The notes: generated by a model not told the origin, from the letters alone. A DNA stretch of 64,000 nt from Alphaproteobacteria bacterium (GCA_947481575.1 CANKGV010000001.1:186001-250000), one strand, 5' to 3'; numbered from the stretch's first letter, positions 16,578 to 26,410 are shown. A program made the numbers and translations.

Positions 16578-17002
16578 GACGCGGTCGCCGCCTCTACGGC
16601 GTGCGCGGCGGCGAGGCGGACCTTGGCGGCGGCGCTGGCGGTGAATGCGCTCATACGCACCAGGGGCAGGCTCAGGCCCAGGGCATGCCAGCGTTCGGGT
16701 TCGGGCAGGCGTTCCATCACCCCATTCGGGTCGAGATCGATGCTAAGTGCAAGCAGCACGCGCGGGGCCATGGGTACGCGCACCAGGCCGAGGCCGCGCA
16801 CTTCCAGCACCCGCGGCAGGCCGGGCGGGGGGGAGGCGAGCAGTGCGCCGCTGGCTGCTTCAATCTGCACCTGGTCGTCGGCCACGAGATGTGCGCCGCC
16901 ATCGATGAGGCGCAGGGCGAGATCGGACTTGCCGCTGCCGGAGGGGCCGAGCAGCAGCACGCCCGCTTCACCGATGCATACGCACGTGCCGTGAACCAGC
17001 AT
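16574..17002 (-). CDS. hprK: HPr kinase/phosphorylase, short form
   Basis: The 142-aa protein corresponds only to the C-terminal catalytic domain of HprK, the short form usual in alphaproteobacteria. It phosphorylates the Ser of HPr. The P-loop GPSGSGKSDLALRL is near residue 19, followed by LVADDQV, the HprK block holding a catalytic Asp; HGTCV precedes the P-loop. It sits between chvG (5 nt away) and rapZ (4-nt overlap), linking the membrane sensor to the PTS phosphorelay. Confidence 0.93.
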   Translation of the reverse strand: MLVHGTCVCIGEAGVLLLGPSGSGKSDLALRLIDGGAHLVADDQVQIEAASGALLASPPPGLPRVLEVRGLGLVRVPMAPRVLLALSIDLDPNGVMERLPEPERWHALGLSLPLVRMSAFTASAAAKVRLAAAHAVEAATAS

Positions 17003-17007
17003 CGCTG

Positions 17008-18663
17008 TTAGGCCGCCGGCAGGGTGACGACGAACCGCGCGCCGAGGATGCGGCCTTCGGCGCCGGTGCGGTTTTCGACGTGAATGCGGCCGCCATGGGC
17101 TTCGACGATCTGGCGCGAGATCGACAGGCCGAGACCGGAATGGGTGCCGAACTTTTCGCCTTCCGGGCGCAGCGAGAAGAACCGTTCGAACACCGCTTCG
17201 CGCTTTTCTTCGGGGACGCCGGGGCCATCGTCTTCGACGGTGACGCGGGCCGAATCGCCGGTGCGGCGCAAGTTGACCCGCACCTTGCCGTCGGGCGGGC
17301 TGAACGACACGGCGTTGGCGATCAAATTACGGACGACCTGGCCGAGGCGGTCTTCCACGCCCATGACCACCACCGCGCCATCGGCGTCGACCACGAACCG
17401 CACCTTGTGGCCGCTTTCTTCCGCGGTGGTGCGCTCGATTTCGATCAGGGTTTCGGACAGCGCCACGAGATCGACCTGCTTGGCTTCGGCGCGGGCCATT
17501 TCGGCGCCGAGGCGGGACGCATCGGAGATGTCGGTGATCAGCCGGTTCATGCGCCGCACGTCGTCGCCGACGATGGCGATCAGCTTGGTCTGGCGGTCCG
17601 GATCGCGGGTGCGCTCCAGGGTTTCCACCGCGCTGCGGATGCTGGTGAGCGGATTGCGGATTTCGTGGGCGACATCGGCGGCGAACGCTTCCAACGCGGC
17701 AAGGCGGTCGTACAGTGTGCCCGTCATCTTGCGCAGGGCGCCGGACAGGTCGCCGATTTCGTCGTTGCGGCCGGTGAAATCGGGAATGGCGGCGCGGCGG
17801 CCGGCGCGCTGGCCGACGCCTTCCGCCGCGGCGGCGAGCCGGCGGATCGGCCGGGCGATGGTGCCGGACAGGTACACCGACAGCAGCACGGTGACGGCGA
17901 GCGCGATGCCGAACACTTGCAGAATCGCGATGCGCACGCCGCGCACTTGGGCTTCGATATCCTCGCCATCGGCGGACACCATCAGCGCGCCCAACACACG
18001 CTTGAAGCGCTGCACCGGCAGGCCGACGCTGACGATCACGGTGCCGTCGGGACGAACCCGCACGGCATCGGTGGTTTCACCGGCCAGCGCGGTGGCGGCC
18101 TCTTCGTAATCGGTGACCGACTCGATGAGGTTTTCGGTATAGGGCGGCAAGCGCACCGGCGTGGGCGATAACTGGAGCAGGCGGTCGATCCATTCCACGG
18201 CGCGCTGGCGCAGGCCTTCGGCGCCCACGGGCGGCGGCAGCACCTTGGTTTGCACCTGGAGTGCGCCGGGGCCGATCTCGCGGCTGTCGGCGATCAAGAT
18301 GCCATCGCGTGCGAACAGCCGGGCGCGGGTTTCCGAGGAAACCGCCAACCGCGCCAGCAGCGAGCGCGCGAGGGTTTGGTCGAGCTCGGTGTCGGGCTGG
18401 GTCGCGGCCTCGCCCAGCGCGCCGGCCATCATCTGACCTTGAATGCGCAGGCTGTCGATCTTGGCCTGCACCAAGCCGTCGCGGTACTGGCCGAGGAACA
18501 ACGCACCGGCCAGCAGAATGCCGAGGGCCGGGATGTTGAGGGCCAGGATGCGGACGGTGAGCGGCGAGTACAGCCGCTGTTTGCGCGCGCGTGCCTCCGC
18601 CGCAGGCCGGGGACGGATCGCCTCGGCTGCGGGCGCCAAACGTTCGTGCGTCTCGGCAACCAT
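17008..18663 (-). CDS. chvG: Sensor histidine kinase ChvG
   Basis: ChvG is the inner-membrane kinase of the ChvG/ChvI pair, which responds to acid and envelope stress in rhizobia and relatives. The 551-aa protein has a cytoplasmic N-terminal tail, a first helix around 37-58, a periplasmic sensor domain to about 242, a second helix around 246-265, then HAMP. The H-box ADVAHEIRNPLTSIRS has its His near 333, and the ATPase core shows NLIANAVSF, DDGPGVP and HSGLGLSIS. It is followed by hprK after 5 nt. The order chvI-chvG-hprK is conserved in the class. Confidence 0.93.
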   Translation of the reverse strand: MVAETHERLAPAAEAIRPRPAAEARARKQRLYSPLTVRILALNIPALGILLAGALFLGQYRDGLVQAKIDSLRIQGQMMAGALGEAATQPDTELDQTLARSLLARLAVSSETRARLFARDGILIADSREIGPGALQVQTKVLPPPVGAEGLRQRAVEWIDRLLQLSPTPVRLPPYTENLIESVTDYEEAATALAGETTDAVRVRPDGTVIVSVGLPVQRFKRVLGALMVSADGEDIEAQVRGVRIAILQVFGIALAVTVLLSVYLSGTIARPIRRLAAAAEGVGQRAGRRAAIPDFTGRNDEIGDLSGALRKMTGTLYDRLAALEAFAADVAHEIRNPLTSIRSAVETLERTRDPDRQTKLIAIVGDDVRRMNRLITDISDASRLGAEMARAEAKQVDLVALSETLIEIERTTAEESGHKVRFVVDADGAVVVMGVEDRLGQVVRNLIANAVSFSPPDGKVRVNLRRTGDSARVTVEDDGPGVPEEKREAVFERFFSLRPEGEKFGTHSGLGLSISRQIVEAHGGRIHVENRTGAEGRILGARFVVTLPAA

Positions 18664-18696
18664 CGCCGTGCAGATCCCCCCGTACTGGCGTCCGGT

Positions 18697-19455
18697 TTAC
18701 GTGGCCGGTGCGCCGGTCTCGCTGTAGCGGTAGCCGACGCCGTACAGCGTCTCAATGCTCGAGAACTCGCCGTCGACCTCGCGGAATTTCTTCCGCAGGC
18801 GCTTGATGTGGCTGTCGATGGTGCGGTCGTCCACGTAGACGTTGTCGTCGTAGGCGATATCCATCAACTGATCGCGGCTTTTGACGTGGCCGGGGCGCTG
18901 GGCAAGCGCCTTCAGGATCAGGAATTCGGTGACGGTGAGACCCACTTCCTTGCCGCGCCATGTGCACATGTGGCGCACCGGATCGAGAATGAGATCGCCG
19001 CGCACCATGGCCTTTTCGCCCACTTCATCGCTGGTGGGGGCGGTGGCGGCACGGCGCAGCACGGCGCGGATGCGTTCGACCAGCAGGCGCTGGGAGAACG
19101 GTTTGCGCACGTAATCGTCGGCGCCCATCTTGAGGCCGAGGGCTTCATCGACTTCATCGTCTTTCGACGTGAGAAAGATCGCCGGCACCGTGGAGGTCTT
19201 GCGCAGGCGCGAGAGGAGTTCCATGCCGTCCAGGCGCGGCATCTTGATATCGAGCACGAGCAGGTCGGCCGGCTTTTGGGTCAGCGAGCGCAACGCTTCG
19301 GCGCTGTCGGTAAAGGTGCGGACCTTGAAGCCTTCGGCTTCCAGCGCCATCGATACCGATGCAAGGATGTTGCTGTCGTCGTCGACCAGCGCGATGGTGG
19401 CAGCCACGGCATCCCTCTCGGGGACAGGATTGGAACGAAGTTGCATAGTATACAT
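18697..19455 (-). CDS. chvI: Response regulator ChvI (OmpR family)
   Basis: ChvI is the DNA-binding partner of ChvG. The receiver domain has DDD at the acidic pocket, the phosphoacceptor Asp in [13 protein letters not shown], the conserved Thr/Ser in FLTSKDD and Lys in VRKPFS. The winged-helix effector ends GVGYRYSE. The product is 252 aa from ATG 19455, which has AGGGGA six bases upstream; GTG 19458 and ATG 19446 are alternatives. It begins the minus-strand run ending at enzyme I. Confidence 0.93.
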   Translation of the reverse strand: MYTMQLRSNPVPERDAVAATIALVDDDSNILASVSMALEAEGFKVRTFTDSAEALRSLTQKPADLLVLDIKMPRLDGMELLSRLRKTSTVPAIFLTSKDDEVDEALGLKMGADDYVRKPFSQRLLVERIRAVLRRAATAPTSDEVGEKAMVRGDLILDPVRHMCTWRGKEVGLTVTEFLILKALAQRPGHVKSRDQLMDIAYDDNVYVDDRTIDSHIKRLRKKFREVDGEFSSIETLYGVGYRYSETGAPAT

Positions 19456-19559
19456 CACGCTTCCCCTGGACTGGGCCTTGGACTATGGCTCCAAGCGCCA
19501 AATTTGGTCACTCAATACGGCCCTTTCGCGGCGCTGGTGCGGTGCAACGGGGGCAGCGA

Positions 19560-20261
19560 ATGAGCGCGCGCGCGAGCACGTCGGGCAGCGCGGTGCGGAC
19601 CATGATGCGTACGCGGCTGACGGCCAGCCTGGCCACGACGCTGGTGCGGCCCGGGCCGAGCTTGGGGTGGCCCTATGCCTCGCTGGTGCTGGTGGCGGCG
19701 GACTTTGACGGCTCGCCCCTGCTGCTGATTTCGCGCCTGGCCGAGCACACCAAGAACATCGCCGGGGACAACCGGGTGTCGCTGCTGTTCGACAGTTCCG
19801 AGGAATCGCCGGACCGGCTGGCCGGCGCGCGGGTGACGGTGCTGGGGCGAGCGGCGGTGTTGGACAGCGCCAACGCTAAGGCGCGGTTCGTGCGGCGGCA
19901 GCCGGAAGCGGCGGGATACGCCGGGTTCGGCGACTTTTCGCTGTACCGCGTGGCGGTGGACAGCGCGCACTTGGTGGGCGGTTTCGGGCGCATCGAATGG
20001 ATCGACGGCGCAGCGATTGTCTTGGACGCCACCGGCTCCGAGGCCCTGGCGGAGGGCGAAGCGGCCCTGGTGGAACGCCTGAACAGCACCGGATTGGCCG
20101 AGAAACTTGCGCAATCCCAAGGGGTTGGGTCCGGTTGGACAGCGACCGGGGTGGACCCCGAAGGGATCGACCTGCGGCGCAGCGCCCAAGCGGCACGGGT
20201 CGCGTTTCCGGCGCCGGTGCGGGATGCGGCGGCGGCGCTGGCGTTTGCATCCGCCCAATGA
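19560..20261 (+). CDS. HugZ/pyridoxamine-phosphate-oxidase-like FMN-fold protein
   Basis: The 233-aa product has an N-terminal split-barrel domain of the pyridoxamine 5'-phosphate oxidase superfamily (GWPYASLVLVAADFDGSP, then SRLAEHTKNI) and a C-terminal DUF2470-like domain (TATGVDPEGIDL). This is the HugZ-type architecture, whose best-known members bind or degrade haem. The HMNxDH block that usually opens DUF2470 is replaced by RLNSTG, so haem degradation is doubtful. Start ATG 19560 has GGGGGCAG upstream. It diverges from chvI, so the roughly 100-nt spacer may hold both promoters. Confidence 0.78.
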   Translation: MSARASTSGSAVRTMMRTRLTASLATTLVRPGPSLGWPYASLVLVAADFDGSPLLLISRLAEHTKNIAGDNRVSLLFDSSEESPDRLAGARVTVLGRAAVLDSANAKARFVRRQPEAAGYAGFGDFSLYRVAVDSAHLVGGFGRIEWIDGAAIVLDATGSEALAEGEAALVERLNSTGLAEKLAQSQGVGSGWTATGVDPEGIDLRRSAQAARVAFPAPVRDAAAALAFASAQ

Positions 20262-20383
20262 GCGGCGCGCGTGACGGCGGCTACTGATTCCGGTTCACGG
20301 ATCGTTCTACAGGGGGATACGCGTGTGAACGGATTTGGTATACATTTCAGCCTGATCTACTCGATGGCCTGTTCGGAATAGCG

Positions 20384-21196
20384 ATGTCGATTCCAACGCT
20401 AGTCGGCTTCCTGGCGGCCTTGGCTTTGTTTGCCATGGCCATTGTCGAGCTGACCAACAACTATTTGGCGTTCTTCCACCTGTCCGGCTTTTTGCTGGTG
20501 TTCGGCGGCACCTTGGCCGCCGCCTTCATCGGCTATGAGTTCCGGTACGTAATGAAAGCCCTGGCGGCGATCGGCGGCCTGTTCATCAAGGGCAAGGCCG
20601 ACCGCAAGATGCTGGCGGTGGAAACCGGCAAAATCATTCGCTGGGGCTATCTGGTGAAGAAGAGCGGCCTGGTTGCCCTGGAAAAGGAAATCAAGGGCGC
20701 GAAGAGCCAGGACCACTTCCTGAACTACGGCATCGAGCTCGTCATCAGCGGCTATTCCGGCGAGGAAGTGCGCGCGATGCTGGCGACGGCCGCCAACGGC
20801 GCCTACCAGCGCAACACGGTGCCGGCCGACATTCTGAAGTCGATGGCGGGCAACGGCCCGGCCTTCGGGATGGTCGGCACGCTGATCGGCCTGGTCGTGA
20901 TGTTGCAGTCGCTGCAGTCGGACCCGGAAGGCATCGGCGAGGGTTTCGCGGTCGCGATCTTGGCGACGCTGTACGGCGTGCTGGTCGCGCGCATGATCTG
21001 CATGCCGGCCGCCAGCAAGCTGCTCCAGAAGGAAGCGATGCTGCGGTTCCGCAACTTCCTGGTGACGGAAGGCTATGCGATGCTGGCCGAGCAGAAGAGC
21101 CCACGCTACATGCAGGACAAGATGAACAGCTACCTGGATCCGGCGATCCACTACCACATCGATCGGCGCGGCGGAAAAGACCGCAAGGCCGCGTAA
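20384..21196 (+). CDS. motA: Flagellar motor stator protein MotA/PomA
   Basis: MotA is the channel-forming stator subunit that couples ion flow to flagellar rotation. The 270-aa protein has four membrane helices, the first two at the N-terminus (MSIPTLVGFLAALALFAMAI, then SGFLLVFGGTLAAAFIG) and the last two around 155-215 (GMVGTLIGLVVMLQ and AILATLYGVLVARM). The large cytoplasmic loop lies between. The GTLIGL motif and length fit the MotA/PomA family; residues do not settle whether H+ or Na+ is used. motB starts on the base after its stop. Confidence 0.92.
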   Translation: MSIPTLVGFLAALALFAMAIVELTNNYLAFFHLSGFLLVFGGTLAAAFIGYEFRYVMKALAAIGGLFIKGKADRKMLAVETGKIIRWGYLVKKSGLVALEKEIKGAKSQDHFLNYGIELVISGYSGEEVRAMLATAANGAYQRNTVPADILKSMAGNGPAFGMVGTLIGLVVMLQSLQSDPEGIGEGFAVAILATLYGVLVARMICMPAASKLLQKEAMLRFRNFLVTEGYAMLAEQKSPRYMQDKMNSYLDPAIHYHIDRRGGKDRKAA

Positions 21197-21877
21197 ATGG
21201 CCGGCGGCAACGACACGTTTGCCCAGGCCCACGAGGAACCCGAAGACGAGGGCTGGCTGCTTTCGTTCGCCGATCTGGTCACCAACCTGATGGCGCTGTT
21301 CCTGGTGCTGTATTCCATGTCGGACCCGGACCCCGGCAAGTTCCAGACCGCCGCGCAATCGATCGGCGCCGCGCTCAATGCACCCCCGCAGGCCGCGCCC
21401 TCGCCGTTCGCCGATCTCGTGGCGCAACTCAACCAGGAAAAGCAGAACGCCGGCGAGCAGACTAATGCGGTCGGCGCGCAGAGTTCGATGCGCACGACCA
21501 CCTTCGACTTCAAGACCAACGACATGTTCGCCAACGGCCAGGCCGACATCCTGCCGACCGCCGAGCCGACCCTGGACCGCGTGGCGCAGAATTTGGTGCT
21601 GCTCGGCATCAGGAACTATTCGGTGGAAATCGAAGGCCACACCGACGACGTGCCGATGACCAACTCGGCGAAGTTCCCATCCAACTGGGAGCTGTCCTCG
21701 GCGCGCGCCTCGGCGGTAGCGCGGTTCTTGATCACGCGCGGCGTCAGCGCCTCCCGCATCACCGTGATCGGCTACGCCGAGACCAAGCCGAAGGTCCCGA
21801 ACAAGGACGAAAACGGCACCCCGATCCCGGAGAACCGCGCCGAGAACCGGCGCGTCGTAGTTCGCATCCAGCGCTGA
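21197..21877 (+). CDS. motB: Flagellar motor stator protein MotB
   Basis: MotB anchors the stator to peptidoglycan and provides the ion-binding Asp. The 226-aa protein has one N-terminal helix with that Asp (SFADLVTNLMALFLVLYS), a plug/linker, and a C-terminal OmpA-like domain (VEIEGHTDDVPM, then NWELSSARASAVARFL, and NRRVVVRIQR). It directly abuts motA (TAA then ATG). No other flagellar gene is in the window, so the stator pair stands alone here. Confidence 0.92.
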   Translation: MAGGNDTFAQAHEEPEDEGWLLSFADLVTNLMALFLVLYSMSDPDPGKFQTAAQSIGAALNAPPQAAPSPFADLVAQLNQEKQNAGEQTNAVGAQSSMRTTTFDFKTNDMFANGQADILPTAEPTLDRVAQNLVLLGIRNYSVEIEGHTDDVPMTNSAKFPSNWELSSARASAVARFLITRGVSASRITVIGYAETKPKVPNKDENGTPIPENRAENRRVVVRIQR

Positions 21878-21919
21878 CGGCACTGCAGCGCTCGACACGA
21901 ACGGGCCGGCGGCAACCGG

Positions 21920-24727
21920 TCAGTGCGCCTCGTCCCAGTTCAGGCCGGCGCCGGTCTCCACGGTGAGCGGTACCGACAGGTAGGCGGCGCCTTCCATGGC
22001 GCGCTTGGCCATGGCGCGGAGCGTATCGACTTCGGCCTCCGGCGCTTCGAACAGGATTTCGTCGTGCACCGAGAGCAGCATACGGGCCTTGAGGGTGCTG
22101 CGGCGCAGAGCGCGGTCCATGCGCACCATCGCGCGTTTCAGAATGTCGGCGGCGGAGCCCTGCAGCGGCGCGTTGATCGCGGCGCGTTCTTGGAACGAAC
22201 GGTGGGCGTGGTTCTTGTCGTGGATGCCGGGAACGTGGATGCGGCGGCCGAATAGCGTGGTGACGAACCCGTTGTCGCGCGCCATCTTCTTGGCCCGCTC
22301 CATGTAGGCGCGGATGCCGGGATACCGTTCGAAGTACGCATCGATGTAGCGCGATGCGTCGTTGCGCGGGATGCCGAGCTGGCGGCTCAGGCCGAACGCC
22401 GAGATGCCGTAGATGATGCCGAAGTTGATCGCCTTGGCGCTGCGCCGGGTGGCGGGGTCCATACCCTCGATCGGCACACCGAACACTTGGCTGGCGGTCA
22501 GCGCGTGGATGTCGATGCCGTCCTTGAACGCCTGCTTGAGCGAGTCGATGCCGGCGACGTGCGCGAGCAGGCGCAACTCGATCTGCGAGTAGTCCGCCGA
22601 CACCAAGCGCCAACCCGGCGGAGCCACGAAGGCACGGCGGATCTTGCGCCCTTCTTCGGTGCGTACCGGGATGTTTTGCAGGTTTGGTTCGATCGAGGCC
22701 AAACGGCCGGTGGCGGCGCCCGCCATTTGATACGACGTATGGATGCGCCCGGTCGCAGGATTGATCTGGGCCCCGAGGGTGTCGGTGTAGGTCGACTTGA
22801 GCTTGGCGACCTCGCGCCACGCCAGCACCTTTTCCGGCAGCGGCTGGCCTTCTTCGACCAGCCCATCGAGGATGTCGGAATCGGTACTCCATGCGCCGGT
22901 CTTGGTGCGGCGGCCGCCGGCGAGCTGCATTTCGTCGAACAGCACTTCGCCCAACTGCTTGGGGGAGCCGACGTTGAACTCGCGGCCGGCGAGACGGTGA
23001 ATGTCGCGCTCCAGGTCCGCCATCCGTCGGCCGAAGTCTTCGGACAACCCCGCCAGCGCCAGGGGATCGACCTTGATGCCGTTCCGCTCCATGGCGAGCA
23101 GCACCGGCACGAGGGGGCGTTCGGTGGTCTCGTACACGGTGACCAGGCGCTGGCCGAACAGCTCGTGCCGCAGCGCGCGCTGAACGCGCAGAGTCGCCTC
23201 GGCCCGGGCGCCGGCGTAGGCGGCGGCGCGCTCGGGCGCAACTTCGGTCATCGCGACGGCGGCGCGGCCGGTGCCGGTGACGGCGGTGCGCGCGATGGGC
23301 TTCGCGCCCAGCAGGCGCTCGGCGATACCGTCCAAGCTGTGGTCGTCGCGGCCGCCGCCGATAACGAACGACAGCAGCATCGTATCGTCAATGGGCGCGA
23401 CGGTGAGGCCGTGGCGGGCGAGCAGCTTGAGCGCGTACTTGGCATCGTGGCCGATCTTGAGCACCGAGCGGTCGGCAAGCAGGCCACGCAGGGCTTCCAG
23501 CACCACCGGCAGCGGCAACAGCGGCGCGGCACCGGTGACGGCCAAGCTGCCCTGGGCCGCAGCGACGGTCGGCACGTACCAGCCTTCGCCTTCGCGATGC
23601 GAGCACGCGATGCCGACAATCTCCGCCTGCATCTCATCGGCGGCGGAGCCTTCGATGTGCAGCGCCAGCACGCCAGCAGCACGCGCGGCGGCCACGCGCG
23701 CCGTTAGATCGGACAGCGACAGGATCGCCGCGAACCCGGCCGGCGCGGCAGCGGGAGAGCGCTGCGGTGCCGCCGTGGGCGCGGCGGGTTCGCCGTGCAG
23801 TACCGGCACGGTACCGGTGTGATCGGAACCGAACCGCGACCGGAGGCGGGTGAGGATGTTGCCGAATTCCATCTGTTCGAGGAACGCGAAAAGCACGGCG
23901 GGATCGGGGCGGCGCAGCGTGAGCGCGTCCAGGCCCATGTCGAGCGGTACGTCGTCGCGCAGCTTCACCAGGTCGCGGCTGATGCGCGCCTTGTCGGCGT
24001 TGGCGATTAGGGCTTCGCGGCGCTTGGGCTGTTTGATCTCGTCTGCCCGGGCCAGCAGCGTATCGAGGTCGCCGTAGGTCGCGAGCAATTCGGCCGCGGT
24101 CTTGGGGCCGATGCCGGGCACGCCGGGAACGTTGTCGCTGGCGTCGCCCATCAGGGCGAGCAACTCCACCAGCTTGCCCGGCACGACACCAAACTTTTCC
24201 ACCACTTCGGTTTCGCCGATGGGGCGGTCCTTGATCGGGTCGTGCAGGCGCACGCCGGGGCGGATGAGTTGCATCAGGTCTTTGTCGGACGAGACGACGA
24301 CCACATCGTAGCCGCGTTCCTGCGCCTGCTTGGCGTAGGACGCGATCAGATCGTCGGCCTCCAGGCCTTGGCGCTCCAGGCACGGCAGGTTGAATGCGCG
24401 GGTCGCTTCGCGGATCGCGGCGAACTGCGGCACCAGATCTTCCGGCACCGGCGGGCGGTGGGCTTTGTACTCTGGGTACAGCGTGGTGCGGAACGTGTCG
24501 CGGCCCGCATCGAACAGCACCGCCACATGGCCGGCATCGCCGATGTCGGCGAGCAGCTTGGCCAGCATGTTGGTGAAGCCGTAGACGGCGCCGGTGGGCA
24601 TGCCGTCCTTCTTGCGAGTGAGCGGCGGCAACGCGTGATACGCGCGGAAAATGTACCCCGACCCGTCTACGAGGTAGACGCGGGGGCGCTTGGGCGGCGC
24701 GCGTTCGGGGCGAATCGGCACTTCCAT
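21920..24727 (-). CDS. polA: DNA polymerase I, with a degenerate 3'-5' exonuclease domain
   Basis: The 935-aa protein has the three PolA domains: 5'-3' exonuclease (about 1-290, with VYLVDGSGYIFRAYHAL and MGDASDNVPGVPGIG), a 3'-5' exonuclease-like domain (about 335-530), and the polymerase core (DYSQIELRLLAHVAG, INFGIIYGISAFGLS, VHDEILFE). In the middle domain the usual DTE metal site reads HIE (VLALHIEG) and the YxxxD motif reads YAGAR. Two metal-binding acids therefore appear lost and proofreading is probably absent. Start ATG 24727 gives the family-typical N-terminus. It converges on motB with a 42-nt gap. Confidence 0.95.
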   Translation of the reverse strand: MEVPIRPERAPPKRPRVYLVDGSGYIFRAYHALPPLTRKKDGMPTGAVYGFTNMLAKLLADIGDAGHVAVLFDAGRDTFRTTLYPEYKAHRPPVPEDLVPQFAAIREATRAFNLPCLERQGLEADDLIASYAKQAQERGYDVVVVSSDKDLMQLIRPGVRLHDPIKDRPIGETEVVEKFGVVPGKLVELLALMGDASDNVPGVPGIGPKTAAELLATYGDLDTLLARADEIKQPKRREALIANADKARISRDLVKLRDDVPLDMGLDALTLRRPDPAVLFAFLEQMEFGNILTRLRSRFGSDHTGTVPVLHGEPAAPTAAPQRSPAAAPAGFAAILSLSDLTARVAAARAAGVLALHIEGSAADEMQAEIVGIACSHREGEGWYVPTVAAAQGSLAVTGAAPLLPLPVVLEALRGLLADRSVLKIGHDAKYALKLLARHGLTVAPIDDTMLLSFVIGGGRDDHSLDGIAERLLGAKPIARTAVTGTGRAAVAMTEVAPERAAAYAGARAEATLRVQRALRHELFGQRLVTVYETTERPLVPVLLAMERNGIKVDPLALAGLSEDFGRRMADLERDIHRLAGREFNVGSPKQLGEVLFDEMQLAGGRRTKTGAWSTDSDILDGLVEEGQPLPEKVLAWREVAKLKSTYTDTLGAQINPATGRIHTSYQMAGAATGRLASIEPNLQNIPVRTEEGRKIRRAFVAPPGWRLVSADYSQIELRLLAHVAGIDSLKQAFKDGIDIHALTASQVFGVPIEGMDPATRRSAKAINFGIIYGISAFGLSRQLGIPRNDASRYIDAYFERYPGIRAYMERAKKMARDNGFVTTLFGRRIHVPGIHDKNHAHRSFQERAAINAPLQGSAADILKRAMVRMDRALRRSTLKARMLLSVHDEILFEAPEAEVDTLRAMAKRAMEGAAYLSVPLTVETGAGLNWDEAH

Positions 24728-24803
24728 GGGCCGCACTATACCCGGGTGCACCCAGATCGTTTTAGTCTGCGGCGAGACTGTTGCCGCCAGCCCCCGGAGC
24801 GCC

Positions 24804-25358
24804 ATGCCCGCCGCACTCCCCCACCCTGCCCTGACCGCCGGACACGTATTCATCGCCGCCAGCATGGACGGCTACATCGCCCGCCGCGACGGCGCGATCG
24901 ACTTCCTGGACCCCTATACCGAGGATCACGGCTACGACGCGTTCATGGCGGGCGTCGACGGCTTGATCATGGGCCGCGCGACGTTCGAGTTGGTAATGAC
25001 CTTCCCAGGCTGGCCGTTCACCAAGCCGGTCGTGGTTCTGAGCCGCTCCCTGGCGCCGGGCGCATTGCCCCAGACCCTCGCCGGCAAGGTCCGCATCCTG
25101 GACGGAACGCCGCGGGAGGTGATGCGCGACCTATACAAAGACGGGTGGCGCAACGCCTACGTCGATGGCGGCAAGGTCATCCAATCCTTCCTGCGGGACG
25201 GGCTGATTGGCGACTTGATCGTGACGCGCGTGCCGATCCTGTTGGGGGACGGCATTCCGCTGTTTGGTCCGCTCGCCAGCGATGTTGCCCTGCGGCACAT
25301 CGAGACCAAGACATTCGCCTCCGGCCTGGTGCAGTCGAAGTACGAAATACGGGGCTGA
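24804..25358 (+). CDS. Dihydrofolate-reductase-like protein (RibD C-terminal domain)
   Basis: The 184-aa single-domain protein belongs to the RibD-C/DHFR-like NADPH-binding family: AGHVFIAASMDGYIARRDG at the front, GLIMGRATFELVM, then NAYVDGGKVIQSFL and ITRVPILLGDG-like RVPILLGDGIPLFG. These are common stand-alone reductases of unknown substrate, and I would not call it a true DHFR. Start ATG 24804 follows CGGAGC. It diverges from polA with a 76-nt gap. Confidence 0.85.
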   Translation: MPAALPHPALTAGHVFIAASMDGYIARRDGAIDFLDPYTEDHGYDAFMAGVDGLIMGRATFELVMTFPGWPFTKPVVVLSRSLAPGALPQTLAGKVRILDGTPREVMRDLYKDGWRNAYVDGGKVIQSFLRDGLIGDLIVTRVPILLGDGIPLFGPLASDVALRHIETKTFASGLVQSKYEIRG

Positions 25359-25372
25359 GCCGGACGGCGGTG

Positions 25373-26410
25373 TTACTTCGCGTTGCCGAGCGGTGGCGGG
25401 CCCTTGGGCACACCCTGAATCGGACCGGGCTGGGGCTGACCCGGCAGCGGCGGCAGCACCTGCTGGCCCGGCGGGAGCGGGCGCGGCGGCTGCGGCTGAC
25501 CGGGCGCGACGGGTGCGCCCATAGCTTGGCGCGCAGCGTCTTCGCACGCCTGGTCGGCGGTCTTGAAAAACATGCGCCACTGGTTGAACGCAAGGCGGAT
25601 CACGGAGGGATCGGCGGCGAAGCCCGGGTAGTCGAGCCGGTTGCCCGGTTCATCGACCCATGTGCGGCCGCCGTCTTCCGAGACACGGCTTTGCATACCG
25701 CCCTGGCCGTTGAACAACAGGCGCACTTGGCCATCGTCCAAGCGCACGAGTTCGGGAATGCCGGCGTTCTTGAGCGTGGCAACGGTTTCGAACTTCATGC
25801 CATCGGGCGAGCGGGCGATGACGATTTCCTGCTGCTGGGCGCGGGCCACTGCCAGGATCCAATTGCCATCGGACAGCAACACGGCGGACAGATCCGTACC
25901 GCCGGCGATTTCGAACACCTTGCCTTCGACGGTGAAGTTCACGCCATCGCGCGATGATGCCGAATAGAACGTGCTGAGCCCGCCCGGTGCCGGTGGAGCG
26001 CCGCCGATGAAGCTGCCCTTGTAGTAGAACAAACGCACGCGATCGCCGAACAGAACCACCGCGTCGGGATCGACGGCGTTTTGGTCGTAGACCCCATCGA
26101 GCAGAATGCGTTGGCCGCGGTCCCACCGGGTGCCGCTTTGGCGGCCTAGGTAGATGCCGTGATCGGCGCCGTTGACGTAGAACACGCCAAGCGTGCCATC
26201 GGGCAGCTTCACGCCATCCGGTACCGAGGCGCGGTCCAAAAGCTGACCTTCGGCGCGGAATGATTTCGCGTCGGTGCTGATGGCGGTGTGGACCTGGTGG
26301 CAGCTGGGACCGCCGGTCACCGCGACAGCCGCCGGCTGCGGCGCCTGTTGCGCCGAGGCCCAGCCCGCACCGGCCAGCAGTGCGCCGGCAATCACCGCAC
26401 GGGTGCGCAT
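25373..26410 (-). CDS. Exported beta-propeller-like protein with a proline-rich tail
   Basis: The 345-aa product has a signal peptide cleaved after ASA. Its body contains blade-like repeats with FYSASSRDGVNFT, IVIARSPDGMKFET and SRVSEDGGRTWVDE, the Asp-box style seen in sialidase-like and five-bladed glycosidase propellers. The last 50 residues are rich in Pro, Gly and Gln, probably an unstructured tail. I see no convincing catalytic set, so it may bind rather than cleave carbohydrate. It starts on the base after the MOSC gene stop and is cotranscribed with it. Confidence 0.68.
   Translation of the reverse strand: MRTRAVIAGALLAGAGWASAQQAPQPAAVAVTGGPSCHQVHTAISTDAKSFRAEGQLLDRASVPDGVKLPDGTLGVFYVNGADHGIYLGRQSGTRWDRGQRILLDGVYDQNAVDPDAVVLFGDRVRLFYYKGSFIGGAPPAPGGLSTFYSASSRDGVNFTVEGKVFEIAGGTDLSAVLLSDGNWILAVARAQQQEIVIARSPDGMKFETVATLKNAGIPELVRLDDGQVRLLFNGQGGMQSRVSEDGGRTWVDEPGNRLDYPGFAADPSVIRLAFNQWRMFFKTADQACEDAARQAMGAPVAPGQPQPPRPLPPGQQVLPPLPGQPQPGPIQGVPKGPPPLGNAK

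Noticed and set aside
20399-21898. 499-aa minus-strand open frame opposite motA/motB
   Set aside because: It is an antisense shadow, rich in Gln, His and Arg, and motA/motB have clear family motifs.
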